NCBI GenBank assembly: GCA_944323035.1
Contig: CALUQY010000020.1
Location: 1-34,148 of the forward strand
DNA length: 34,148 bases
Origin: Candidatus Gastranaerophilales bacterium
GTDB lineage: Bacteria > Cyanobacteriota > Vampirovibrionia > Gastranaerophilales > Gastranaerophilaceae
Direction of reading: 5' to 3'
Below the pieces are notes generated by a model. The model had not been told where the DNA came from and made no database searches. It saw only the letters and a program-made list of their open reading frames with translations. How positions within the stretch are numbered: position 1 is the first letter of the stretch; every line of letters starts with the position of its first letter. Shown here piece after piece: positions 24,901 to 31,873 of the stretch. A program made the position numbers and the translations under genes.

Positions 24901-27815
24901 CCGGCGCTATTGCCTCTGCTCAGGTTTCCGAATCCAACGACAAAACAAATGAATCCCTCGAAACCGTTGACACTATTGAAGATGAAATTAATACTGCCGT
25001 TCAGGAACAACTCGCTGCTAACGGCGAACAAGATTTAAGCGGTATGTCCGTTATTGAACTGCTTACTTTAATCATTAATAACGGTATTCAATCTTCTGTT
25101 CTCGGTACAGAAAACACTGAAATTCTTGAAACTTTAAAATCACAACTTCCGCAATTGGTAGAAAACGCCGGAGCTGCTGAATCTGCAGATGTAGAAGAAA
25201 CATCTGAAACAACACAAGATACTGTTGCGGAACCGGAAACAGATGCTAACAGTCAGCAAGATGAAGAAGGCGAAAAGGATTCTCCTCTCGCGCAATACAA
25301 AAACGACTTCAAAACTGACCTTGCAACAAATGAAAGATATTCAACAGAAATCAAACAGGCAAGAGGTATGTCACCGATTTTGAAAACCTCTTTCTTCCTT
25401 GGCGCACCTGTTGAAAAAGCAAGTGCTAAAATTGAAACTTCCAACGAACAAACCAATACTGCTTTAGATGAAGTTGAAAAAATGGAAACTGAAATTGAAA
25501 AAGCAGAAGAAGAAAAACGTCAGGCTCAAGAAGAAGCCCAAACCACAGGAGAAACAACTACCACAAATTCGGGAAATAACGGTGAAAACGAAGAAGATGA
25601 AGAAGTTACACCAGAAAATGCAGAAGATGCTGTTGCCAGCGCTGAAGACGAAGAAAACAATGCACAACAAGAAAATGAAAAAAATGCCAATATAGAAAAG
25701 AAAACTAAAAAAGAAATTAAAAAGCAGGAAAAACAAACAAAAAAATTAGATAAAGAAGTAAAACTTAATGCTAAAGAAGCAACTACCGCAGGACAAGAAG
25801 CTGCTGTTAATCAACAGTTAGGAGAAGAAGAAAGTCAAAATGCAAACACTGATGAAGCTCAAAGCGCAGCAGATAAAACGACGACAGAAGCAAGTGAAGC
25901 TGAAACTATTTCCGAAGAAGTTACAGCTTTGACAGATGAAGTTCAAAAAATGACTGAAGAAACAAAAAGCGAAGCCGAAGCTGCAACAGCTGAAAACCAG
26001 GGTATTGTTGTTGAAATGAATGCAATTAACCTGGAGTTAGAACAAGATCAAACCCAAATGAAAAGCCTTGAAACACAACTTCAACAAGAAAGTAAAAAAG
26101 ACTCCTCAGGTTCACAAAGCTCACAACAACCTCAACAAACAAAACCGGAACCAACGGTTAAACCTAAAAAATCGGCAAAAGTTGAACAACCAAAAGAAGA
26201 AAAACCAAAAGCAGAAGATAAACCAGTTGAAAAACCGGAATCAACTCCGGCAGCACCTGCTAAAACCCGTGCAGTTACTCAACAATCCACAGAAGATTCC
26301 GAACCAACTGTTCAGAATGCTCCCGAAGGTTCAGATAGAATCGAATACGCTTCCGACAAAGAAAAACAACCTGATTTCGTAGGATTTGTCGCTCAAAGTG
26401 ACAGCCTTGCTTCCGGCAGCGTATTCGTAAACTCTAAAGCAAAAGCTGCTCCGGCGCAAAATGAGAATAATAATGGCAAAACTAATCAAAATAGCAGTAT
26501 TTTAGCTCTTAGAAACAAACAAAAACAGAGTGCTAAAAAAACATCTGCGAAAAAAGAAATGACGCAAACAATCGCAAATGAGGCTGCACAACAATCTCAA
26601 ATCGTCGCGGCGAAAAGGACTACACCTAAAGCATTTGATATTGATTCCATGAACGGCGGAGCTGACAAAACAAAAACTATCAGAACCAGCATGGAAGCTC
26701 TCAGAGCTGCTGCATTCAATAAACAAGCAAAATTAAGTGCAATGGCAATCCGTGCAAACAACAATGTTATGGCTAATATTCAAAAAGAAGCTCAAGCACA
26801 AGCTGAAGCCGCAAGAAAAGAGCGTTTAGCAAGAGAAAAACAAGAACGTATCGCACAAATTAAACAGTATGCAGGTATTGTTCAAACTGTCGGTGGTCTT
26901 ACTTCCACGGCCGGTATGATTACAGAAAAAATCGGTACAGCTCAAATAACTGCAGGTACGGCTCAGATAACTGCAGGTACCACTCAAGTTACGACAGGTA
27001 CTATGCAAGTTGCGACAGGTACCATGCAAGTTACCTCAGGTACAACAATGGTTACCACAGGTGCGGCTCAGACGACTGCAGGCACGGCTCAAGTAGCAGC
27101 CGGTACGGCACAGATTACCTCCGGAACCACAATGACAACAACAGGTACAACGCTCATTGCGACCGGTACTCCGTTATTATCCAACCCGTTTACTGCCGCA
27201 GCCGGAGCTGCAATGATCGCAAACGGTTCTGCATTGGTATCAAGCGGTAGTTCATTAGTCGCGACAGGTACTGCAATGGTTACTACAGGTACTATGCAAA
27301 TATCACTTGGTAGTATTAATAATGCTACCGGTACAGCTCAAATCGCTGCCGGTACAACTCAAATTGGTACAGGTAATGCTCAAATCGCTGCCGGCACCGC
27401 ACAAATTGGAGCTGGAACCGCTCAAGTAACCAGCGGTACAGCCTTAACTGCTACGGGCGTTACCATTCAAACAATCGGTACTATAGTAACCGCCGCAGGT
27501 GCTGCAACAAGCGCCGGAGCCGACATTGCTAACGGCAATATCCTTGGCGGTATAGCATCAATAATCGGAGCTGCAGCATCCGTCGTCGGCGTATCAACAC
27601 AGGTTTCGCAATTAGGCAATGCTGCTATACAAGCTGGTTCGCAAGGTGTTGCACTCGCGGGTCAATTAACTACCTCCGGTACAAACCAAAATAACAGCAA
27701 CAACAATCAAGATCAAAAGAAAAAGAAAAAATTTAAAGAAGATGAAAGAACTCAAGGCATCATCGAAAAAACGGTGAACAAAAAGCAAAAAGTTCAAAAC
27801 AGATTCAGTAAATAA
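21987..27815 (+). CDS. 1942-aa glycine-heptad repeat protein, unknown function
   Basis: No family was recognised. The ATG at 21987 (AAAGGAAAG upstream) is preferred to an in-frame TTG 36 codons earlier, which has no ribosome site. Two copies of a motif (about 23-66 and 122-168: Y-GY-x-EI, then NxGxTxPxxIxDWA) are followed by helical coiled coils. Two hydrophobic units (about 628-748 and 882-1004) each have a flank YxxDI, Gly-spaced heptads around a WWNP centre, and a closing TNESLxxVDxIExE helix. A third unit (1116-1170) keeps the flanks but has lost the core. Glu-rich linkers, a Lys/Glu coiled coil (about 1226-1372), a Pro/Lys stretch, a basic helix (about 1595-1635), about 25 heptads of the GTAQITA type (1650-1842) and a basic tail complete it. 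It has no signal peptide. It probably self-assembles or associates with membrane from inside the cell; this is inference. Confidence 0.85.
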   Translation: MSIEANMKAVIESRSGNFYSFLDGFDTSDAIYTDDPTSPYYGYSVSEIFAAINDGETVPPTIIDWASENSEAKFEKPEDPDFDFIKEYDADGNPVFTDPAKAKAYNLRIAHFNAVRQTIDSNSNIYYTEDESSEFFGYTYDEIIGMANNGVTIPDEILDWAYSMADANAVEITTETEGASAHDLYISLKNNPLLNIKTITKIFVNKCQDQTQEIEAYLDEINPIEKEMEAASVDAETEKEKALNNIKSLVKEWKDLQAKFASGEELNDADQQRFEELKGLFGEEDEKYQDTIDNTTRNFTNTRSKLSMVTGKADTAFDFGSETILIAQELAEFEKTSKNRSVFGGLVGSGIAGVLGSVELSGSKKFSETAHTVGMNTQYFADDVNTTIQEVQLLMQDTADTAGFDLEDPSYTVEPLTGDEGIVDPTFTVNTKSKQSTTPTETSSLDNDATTVEPPQAETEAAPAETNPENIDGSGAAETSEEGATDATEEGEQTDEEMMSDGETSLEEVDAKTLALPKLKRLIQDEGVDSEKKGKDALKLVEQLKAQSTVVEEKEEQVQEDTTEVKEASEAEPEEGTQGTDNEGEMEEAQTTAAASQGDLENATEEESLTVQGLRETFQASTKANKKYSKDVDYANKEMNESMYSGAFTIAGGGYMTGVGIYNVVQGTALLSAAGWWNPFITAIATYMINMGTMEIGLGSTMIASGTALTVSATEGMEINEEAGEKIGVSGEDISTATESLDQIEQEQSQGVEGEENKTENADEEDNTEEPDEDDARNKDQSLLGKMYTGNEQLPPQRSLVTADGKKSSATGKENVTKLTTLERQIPSLIEETIEMEQAKQEQAAQSVDPESTGSAATVQDPAEVYEAYRQDYNADLATNKTYQKDIKETNENAKLNLGYAATGTAAGTARTALGASEIAMGTILAAQWWNPAAMMLGIALIKKGTEDTALGTEMITVGLALTVNSSVTLAAGAIASAQVSESNDKTNESLETVDTIEDEINTAVQEQLAANGEQDLSGMSVIELLTLIINNGIQSSVLGTENTEILETLKSQLPQLVENAGAAESADVEETSETTQDTVAEPETDANSQQDEEGEKDSPLAQYKNDFKTDLATNERYSTEIKQARGMSPILKTSFFLGAPVEKASAKIETSNEQTNTALDEVEKMETEIEKAEEEKRQAQEEAQTTGETTTTNSGNNGENEEDEEVTPENAEDAVASAEDEENNAQQENEKNANIEKKTKKEIKKQEKQTKKLDKEVKLNAKEATTAGQEAAVNQQLGEEESQNANTDEAQSAADKTTTEASEAETISEEVTALTDEVQKMTEETKSEAEAATAENQGIVVEMNAINLELEQDQTQMKSLETQLQQESKKDSSGSQSSQQPQQTKPEPTVKPKKSAKVEQPKEEKPKAEDKPVEKPESTPAAPAKTRAVTQQSTEDSEPTVQNAPEGSDRIEYASDKEKQPDFVGFVAQSDSLASGSVFVNSKAKAAPAQNENNNGKTNQNSSILALRNKQKQSAKKTSAKKEMTQTIANEAAQQSQIVAAKRTTPKAFDIDSMNGGADKTKTIRTSMEALRAAAFNKQAKLSAMAIRANNNVMANIQKEAQAQAEAARKERLAREKQERIAQIKQYAGIVQTVGGLTSTAGMITEKIGTAQITAGTAQITAGTTQVTTGTMQVATGTMQVTSGTTMVTTGAAQTTAGTAQVAAGTAQITSGTTMTTTGTTLIATGTPLLSNPFTAAAGAAMIANGSALVSSGSSLVATGTAMVTTGTMQISLGSINNATGTAQIAAGTTQIGTGNAQIAAGTAQIGAGTAQVTSGTALTATGVTIQTIGTIVTAAGAATSAGADIANGNILGGIASIIGAAASVVGVSTQVSQLGNAAIQAGSQGVALAGQLTTSGTNQNNSNNNQDQKKKKKFKEDERTQGIIEKTVNKKQKVQNRFSK
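26934..27500 (+). repeat. 21-bp degenerate tandem repeats encoding Gly heptads
   Basis: Units begin GGTAC and encode G-T-x-Q/M-I/V-x-x. About 11 run consecutively to 27166. A longer non-heptad insert (LLSNPFTAAA) interrupts them, and about 14 more follow. Third codon positions have drifted while the residues stay conserved, which points to selection on the protein rather than recent DNA amplification. Confidence 0.85.
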
Positions 27816-27825
27816 CACAAAAGAT

Positions 27826-27848
27826 GGCGCGGATATTAAATCCGCGCC
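27826..27848. terminator. Hairpin between convergent genes
   Basis: GGCGCGGA (27826-27833) pairs perfectly with TCCGCGCC (27841-27848) around a seven-base loop, between the 1942-aa gene and mtnA. T runs are weak on both sides (TCTTC on plus, ATCTTTTG on minus). It may serve both genes. Confidence 0.6.
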
Positions 27849-27855
27849 TCTTCAA

Positions 27856-28914
27856 TTATTTTCTAAATGCTTCTGCAATTGAGATTTTATAATCCGGTCG
27901 TAAAATCCCTTTTTCAGTTATAATACCTGTGATTAATTCGTGCGGTGTAACATCAAACCCCGGGTTAATGACGTTAACATCTTTCGCGCAGATAATTTTA
28001 CCGTTAATATGGGTTACTTCTTCTCTATCGCGTTCTTCAATAACTATTTCATCACCGCTTGCGATTGATGTATCAATAGTCGAAAGCGGAGCCGCAATAT
28101 AAAACGGAATATTATGATATTTAGCCGCAATTGCAACGGTGTAAGTTCCGATTTTATTTGCAGTATCACCATTTGCGGCGATTCTATCTGCGCCTACGAC
28201 TACCATATCAATCATGCCTTTTTTCATAAAATAGGAACACATACCATCCGTTATAAGCGTGGTTGGAATTCCGTCCATTGTAAGTTCAAATGTCGTAATT
28301 CTTGCCCCCTGCTGACGCGGTCTGGTTTCATCCGCAAATACCTGAACTGTATTATCCTTCGCAAATGCAGAACGCACAACACCCAATGCGGTTCCGTATC
28401 CAACCGTTGCTAAAGCTCCCGCATTACAGTGGGTCAAAATCGTTGCGCCTCTGGGAACGACTTGCGCACCGTAATCACCGATTTTTTTATTAATTGCGAT
28501 ATCTTCATTTTCCATTTTAATCGCATTAGCTTTTAATTCCTCAATAATTCCGGCAATATCTTTTTGACTTTCACTGATAACTTCTTTTTGTTTTTTGACC
28601 GCCCACATCAAATTCACCGCTGTAGGACGGGATGTTGCCATGTAATCAGCCTTTTCCAAAAGTTCGGCGACAAAATCCTCACGGGAAAGTCCTTTTTTAG
28701 CAAGTTCCTGAGCAAAAAGAATTACACCATGCGCGCCTGCGATACCGATTGCCGGAGCCCCGCGCACAATCATTGTTTTTATTGCCGCAAACATCTCTTC
28801 GCCGCCTGTAATATTTACGTACTTAAATTCATTCGGGATAACGGTCTGATCAACCATTCTGGAATATGTATCCACCCATTCGATTGTTTTTATTTTTGAA
28901 TTAAATTCTGCCAT
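27856..28914 (-). CDS. mtnA: S-methyl-5-thioribose-1-phosphate isomerase
   Basis: A 352-aa enzyme of the methionine salvage pathway, related to eIF2B subunits, converting methylthioribose-1-phosphate to methylthioribulose-1-phosphate. It shows RGAPAIGIAGAHG (51-63), THCNAGALATVGYG with the catalytic Cys163, ADETRPRQQGARIT (194-207), and VVGADRIAANGDTANKIGTY with the catalytic Asp242. The family length is normal. No other salvage genes are in the window. An AAGGGA lies upstream of the ATG, and repeat copy B begins 25 bases further upstream, so transcription may read through that repeat from the ruvC side. Confidence 0.94.
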   Translation of the reverse strand: MAEFNSKIKTIEWVDTYSRMVDQTVIPNEFKYVNITGGEEMFAAIKTMIVRGAPAIGIAGAHGVILFAQELAKKGLSREDFVAELLEKADYMATSRPTAVNLMWAVKKQKEVISESQKDIAGIIEELKANAIKMENEDIAINKKIGDYGAQVVPRGATILTHCNAGALATVGYGTALGVVRSAFAKDNTVQVFADETRPRQQGARITTFELTMDGIPTTLITDGMCSYFMKKGMIDMVVVGADRIAANGDTANKIGTYTVAIAAKYHNIPFYIAAPLSTIDTSIASGDEIVIEERDREEVTHINGKIICAKDVNVINPGFDVTPHELITGIITEKGILRPDYKISIAEAFRK

Positions 28915-28938
28915 TTTATTTTTTCCCTTTTAGATTAT

Positions 28939-29090
28939 CAATAAAGCAGTTCTCCGCCGCACCGCCTCGCTGAACCGCGAGCCGTTAGCGGCTGCGCTGT
29001 CTAATACGCCACTCAAAAGGCTCGCTTGCGTGAGCGGGAGTTGCTCTGCAACTCATTCACGCCACGTTCCTTATCGCGAGCCTTTCTCGG
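28939..29090 (+). repeat. 152-bp structured dispersed repeat, copy B
   Basis: It is full-length and colinear with copy A at 11378-11529, with two substitutions confined to the loop of the GAGTTGC/GCAACTC hairpin. Its right half lies inside the 3' end of the small membrane-protein gene and supplies that gene's last 25 codons and stop. Its left half fills the gap before mtnA. Confidence 0.85.
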
Positions 29091-29531
29091 GCATTTAAAT
29101 GTTCCGATACTGCTGGTTACATAAAAGTATACCATAGATGTAAATGCATTAAACATTACACTCACAATCGACATAAAAATTGTAAACATCAAAATCAAAC
29201 CGGGGCTGCTAAGTTTAAGCATCAAAACAAAACCGCCGAGATAGTCGATTGCAAAGATACTGCTTAACAAATAAATAAGCGGTAAATATATAATTGAAAA
29301 CACTATATAAGAAACAAACCCGCATAAAGCTCCTGTCCACAAGCTTTCTTTTACCGTAAATATCTGCAGAGCGCCGGCTCTTCGTAAAAGAATTATCACC
29401 GCAAGCGACACACAGGTCATCAGAACAAACACAGCTATTTTTACAACAACCGGCAAAAGAGCAAACAATGAAAGAGCAACGCCAAACAATGAACTTAATA
29501 TCAGAATTTGTTTAAAGGTTTGTTTTTCCAT
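29013..29531 (-). CDS. Small membrane protein with a repeat-derived tail
   Basis: A 172-aa protein with four hydrophobic spans (roughly 8-30, 32-51, 66-95 and 105-140). No family was recognised. The ATG at 29529-29531 has AGG five bases upstream; a GTG two codons earlier is the alternative start. The final 25 residues (from PRKARDKERGVNELQ onward) and the stop are encoded by repeat copy B, so the native C-terminus was probably replaced when the repeat arrived. The tail is Arg/Lys-rich and would face the cytoplasm if both termini are inside. It follows the matrixin-like gene by 23 bases, in an operon with ruvC. Confidence 0.7.
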   Translation of the reverse strand: MEKQTFKQILILSSLFGVALSLFALLPVVVKIAVFVLMTCVSLAVIILLRRAGALQIFTVKESLWTGALCGFVSYIVFSIIYLPLIYLLSSIFAIDYLGGFVLMLKLSSPGLILMFTIFMSIVSVMFNAFTSMVYFYVTSSIGTFKCPRKARDKERGVNELQSNSRSRKRAF

Positions 29532-29554
29532 CGTCACCTGCGCTGTTAAGCCGT

Positions 29555-31297
29555 CTATTTAAACTCAAACGGCGGATTATTCGGGAACAGTTCTTTTGCA
29601 CGTACCTGAAGTTTTTTCAATTCTGCATACTGTTCGGTCTTGTAATAAATCTGAGCAAGCAGTCCGTAGCCCATCAAAGAATCATACTTGTCAACCGAAA
29701 TAGAGGCAAATTCTTCCGCACCATCATAATCTTCATTCAAGAAACGTGTATATGCTTCTATATAAGTACTGCATTTTGATTCACGAATTGAGTAAGCTTT
29801 ATCCGCGCACTTTTGAGCATCGGCATAGTTTCCGACTTTAATATAAACACAAGCCAGATTCATCAAAAGTCTATGGAACGATTCTTTATTATCAACAAAC
29901 TGAATTGCTGTCTGGAATGCTTTTAAAGAATCATTGAATTTTGCCTGTTGATAGTAGATAAATCCTAAATTAAAATAAACGTTAAACCGATTATTTTTAT
30001 CGTTCAATGATTTTAATGAGAGTTTATAAGCCTCAAGAGCTTCCAGATAGCGGTGTTGAGAGCTGTAAGTGTCGCCGACTTTGACATAAACTCTTGCTTT
30101 AAAGGCCGCATCATTCAGCAAAACAATACTTCTTGAATACACAGCCAGTGCTTCATCGTATTGCTTGTGTTCGCTATAATAATTTGCAAGAGCAATGTGC
30201 AAAGAAGGAAGATCCGGAGAACGTTCAATATTATACAGAATGGCTTTTTCTGATGCTACGGAACGTTCTATGGTATCACCCCAGACTTCTTCCGGTCGGA
30301 TGAGTTTTTTCCTTTGTTCTTCCGAAAATTCTGAGTTTGTTTTATCCGGCAGTACAGAATAAATCAATTTAAGAGTATTTATATCTGCGACATTAATTTC
30401 CGGTCTTACACTTTCGTTTTTATTTGCTACCGGATAATAAAGAACTTTATTCTGAAAAATTCCACTATGGCCTCTAAGCCCTAAGGAATGTCCTATTTCG
30501 CGGAGTGCAAATGCATATACAAGATCTTCCGCATAAATTTCTCCGTTACAATCTTTATAAGTCAAATCAATATGAGATTTTTTAATGTATCCATTATCAT
30601 CATAAGTAAAATACTGCTTAGAAGTAACCGAGGACTGATCAGAACTGCACGAACGGTAAAAATCCTGCGGATAAGAGCATATAATATCGGCAGCTTCCGG
30701 ATTATCAACAAATTCAAAATTCATAAAGCCTTTTGTAGTATCTGACCACTTGGTAAAAGCATTATATATTTCATTAATATGTGAAGTCGGAACTTCGGCA
30801 GGTTTTTGGACATAAACTTTCAACGGAAAACTTGCCGGATTCCACCGTTCCAGAGTTCCGTAAGACAGAACGCTGTCAATATAGTTCTTGCCGACCTTTT
30901 GATTTATAATTTCACGTTTTTTTGCCAGAATATCTTCATTTTTTATACTGTCGAAATACAATTTATCAGGCATAGCTTTTACATTAAGTTTAAAAGTATA
31001 GCCTGCATGGCTTGCGGTTTGAGCATCTTCATCGTCCAGAAACATATTAAGTTCATCTTCCGCAGAAGTAGTGTAGCCCAAATCCAGCAGTTCATCGGCT
31101 GTTTCATCAGCAACTTCCGTATTAATATCATCCTTTATCATTTGCTGTTCAGCTCTGTTTTTTGCCGAATTAGTTTCTTTCGGGAATATAGCTTTAGCCA
31201 GAGCGATCACACACCAGACAACCACCGCTATCAGCGAAATTACTGTCAGCCACTTTATTGCTAAATTAAGATTATCTTCAAAATCATCAAACTGCAT
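29555..31297 (-). CDS. Matrixin-like domain with TPR repeats, zinc site altered
   Basis: A 580-aa protein anchored by one N-terminal membrane span (about 13-36). A linker precedes a matrixin/M10-like domain (about 150-315): FPLKVYVQ, the F-KW helix, ADIICSY, and the zinc region LREIGHSLGLRGHS. Bacterial members normally read HExxHxxGxxGHS there. Here the first His is Arg266 (codon CGC), while Glu267, His270 and His277 remain, and the Met-turn position reads VLYYP with Leu. At least five TPR units fill about 355-575. Peptidase activity is doubtful; it may be a binding scaffold at the outer face of the membrane. It starts nine bases after ruvC and is followed by a small membrane protein. Confidence 0.82.
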   Translation of the reverse strand: MQFDDFEDNLNLAIKWLTVISLIAVVVWCVIALAKAIFPKETNSAKNRAEQQMIKDDINTEVADETADELLDLGYTTSAEDELNMFLDDEDAQTASHAGYTFKLNVKAMPDKLYFDSIKNEDILAKKREIINQKVGKNYIDSVLSYGTLERWNPASFPLKVYVQKPAEVPTSHINEIYNAFTKWSDTTKGFMNFEFVDNPEAADIICSYPQDFYRSCSSDQSSVTSKQYFTYDDNGYIKKSHIDLTYKDCNGEIYAEDLVYAFALREIGHSLGLRGHSGIFQNKVLYYPVANKNESVRPEINVADINTLKLIYSVLPDKTNSEFSEEQRKKLIRPEEVWGDTIERSVASEKAILYNIERSPDLPSLHIALANYYSEHKQYDEALAVYSRSIVLLNDAAFKARVYVKVGDTYSSQHRYLEALEAYKLSLKSLNDKNNRFNVYFNLGFIYYQQAKFNDSLKAFQTAIQFVDNKESFHRLLMNLACVYIKVGNYADAQKCADKAYSIRESKCSTYIEAYTRFLNEDYDGAEEFASISVDKYDSLMGYGLLAQIYYKTEQYAELKKLQVRAKELFPNNPPFEFK

Positions 31298-31306
31298 ACA
31301 ACCTCA

Positions 31307-31774
31307 CTAAACATTTCGAGTATGGCATATTGCTATCGCAATTGCATCAATCGTATCGTCTAATTTTGGTAAATTATCAGTTGAAAGTGATAATTTAACC
31401 ATTTTTTCAACTTCCTTTTTATCTGCTCTGCCATAGCCTGTCAGAACCTGTTTAACTTCCATTGGAGTGTATTCAAATATAGGTATATTAAACTTCTCAA
31501 GTACAGTTAATATTACGCCTCTTGCATGCGCGACCGGCATTACAGTTGTACGGTTTCTAAAGAAAAACAATTTTTCAATAGCTGCGGCATCAGGTTGGAA
31601 TTTATTAACTATCAGCTCCATATCATTATATATCTCTAATAATCGGGCTGATTCCCGCGAGGTTTTATTGGTTCGTATGGATCCGGACGACAACAGGGCC
31701 GGGGTTGCATTTTCATACTCTAACACGCCATAACCAACGATTGCCATTCCAGGATCAATACCTAATATTTTCAT
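31307..31774 (-). CDS. ruvC: Holliday junction resolvase RuvC
   Basis: A 155-aa RNase H-fold endonuclease that resolves Holliday junctions with RuvAB. The acidic catalytic set is complete: Asp7 in ILGIDPG, Glu67 in AAIEKLFFFRN, and Asp140 and Asp143 in LDDTIDAIAIAICH. The start is the ATG at 31772-31774, where the family begins; the frame upstream overlaps the promoter. No Shine-Dalgarno exists, and the -10 box ends only seven bases before the ATG, so the transcript looks leaderless. It is the first gene of an operon with the matrixin-like and small membrane proteins, and divergent from trpS. Confidence 0.94.
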   Translation of the reverse strand: MKILGIDPGMAIVGYGVLEYENATPALLSSGSIRTNKTSRESARLLEIYNDMELIVNKFQPDAAAIEKLFFFRNRTTVMPVAHARGVILTVLEKFNIPIFEYTPMEVKQVLTGYGRADKKEVEKMVKLSLSTDNLPKLDDTIDAIAIAICHTRNV

Positions 31775-31781
31775 AATATTT

Positions 31782-31810
31782 ATTATAACAAAATCCGGTT
31801 CATAATGCAA
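31782..31810 (-). promoter_or_regulatory. ruvC promoter
   Basis: On the minus strand, TTGCAT (31805-31810) and a consensus TATAAT (31782-31787) are exactly 17 bases apart. The predicted transcription start falls at about 31774-31776, at or next to the ruvC ATG. Confidence 0.75.
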
Positions 31811-31838
31811 ACACTTGATTTAAATTTTTATTTTTTTC

Positions 31839-31847
31839 TGATATATT
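31839..31847 (+). promoter_or_regulatory. Putative extended -10 promoter of trpS
   Basis: TGATATATT is a TGn-extended -10 match 26 bases before the trpS ATG, divergent from the ruvC promoter. An AGGAAAGGAAGG ribosome site spans 31857-31868. Confidence 0.5.
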
Positions 31848-31873
31848 GGAGCTAGCAGGAAAGGAAGGCCAAT

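Noticed and set aside
26068-26382. 104-codon Lys/Gln-rich open frame inside the giant gene
   Set aside because: It is a frame-shadow produced by the A-rich, Glu/Pro/Lys codons of the real frame.
26934-27500. Possible CRISPR array from 21-bp periodic repeats
   Set aside because: The repeats are contiguous without spacers, are degenerate at third codon positions and stay in frame across the coding region.
30460-30500. Active zinc metalloprotease call from an HExxH-like motif
   Set aside because: The first His is Arg and the Met-turn Met is Leu, so activity is not supported although the fold is.
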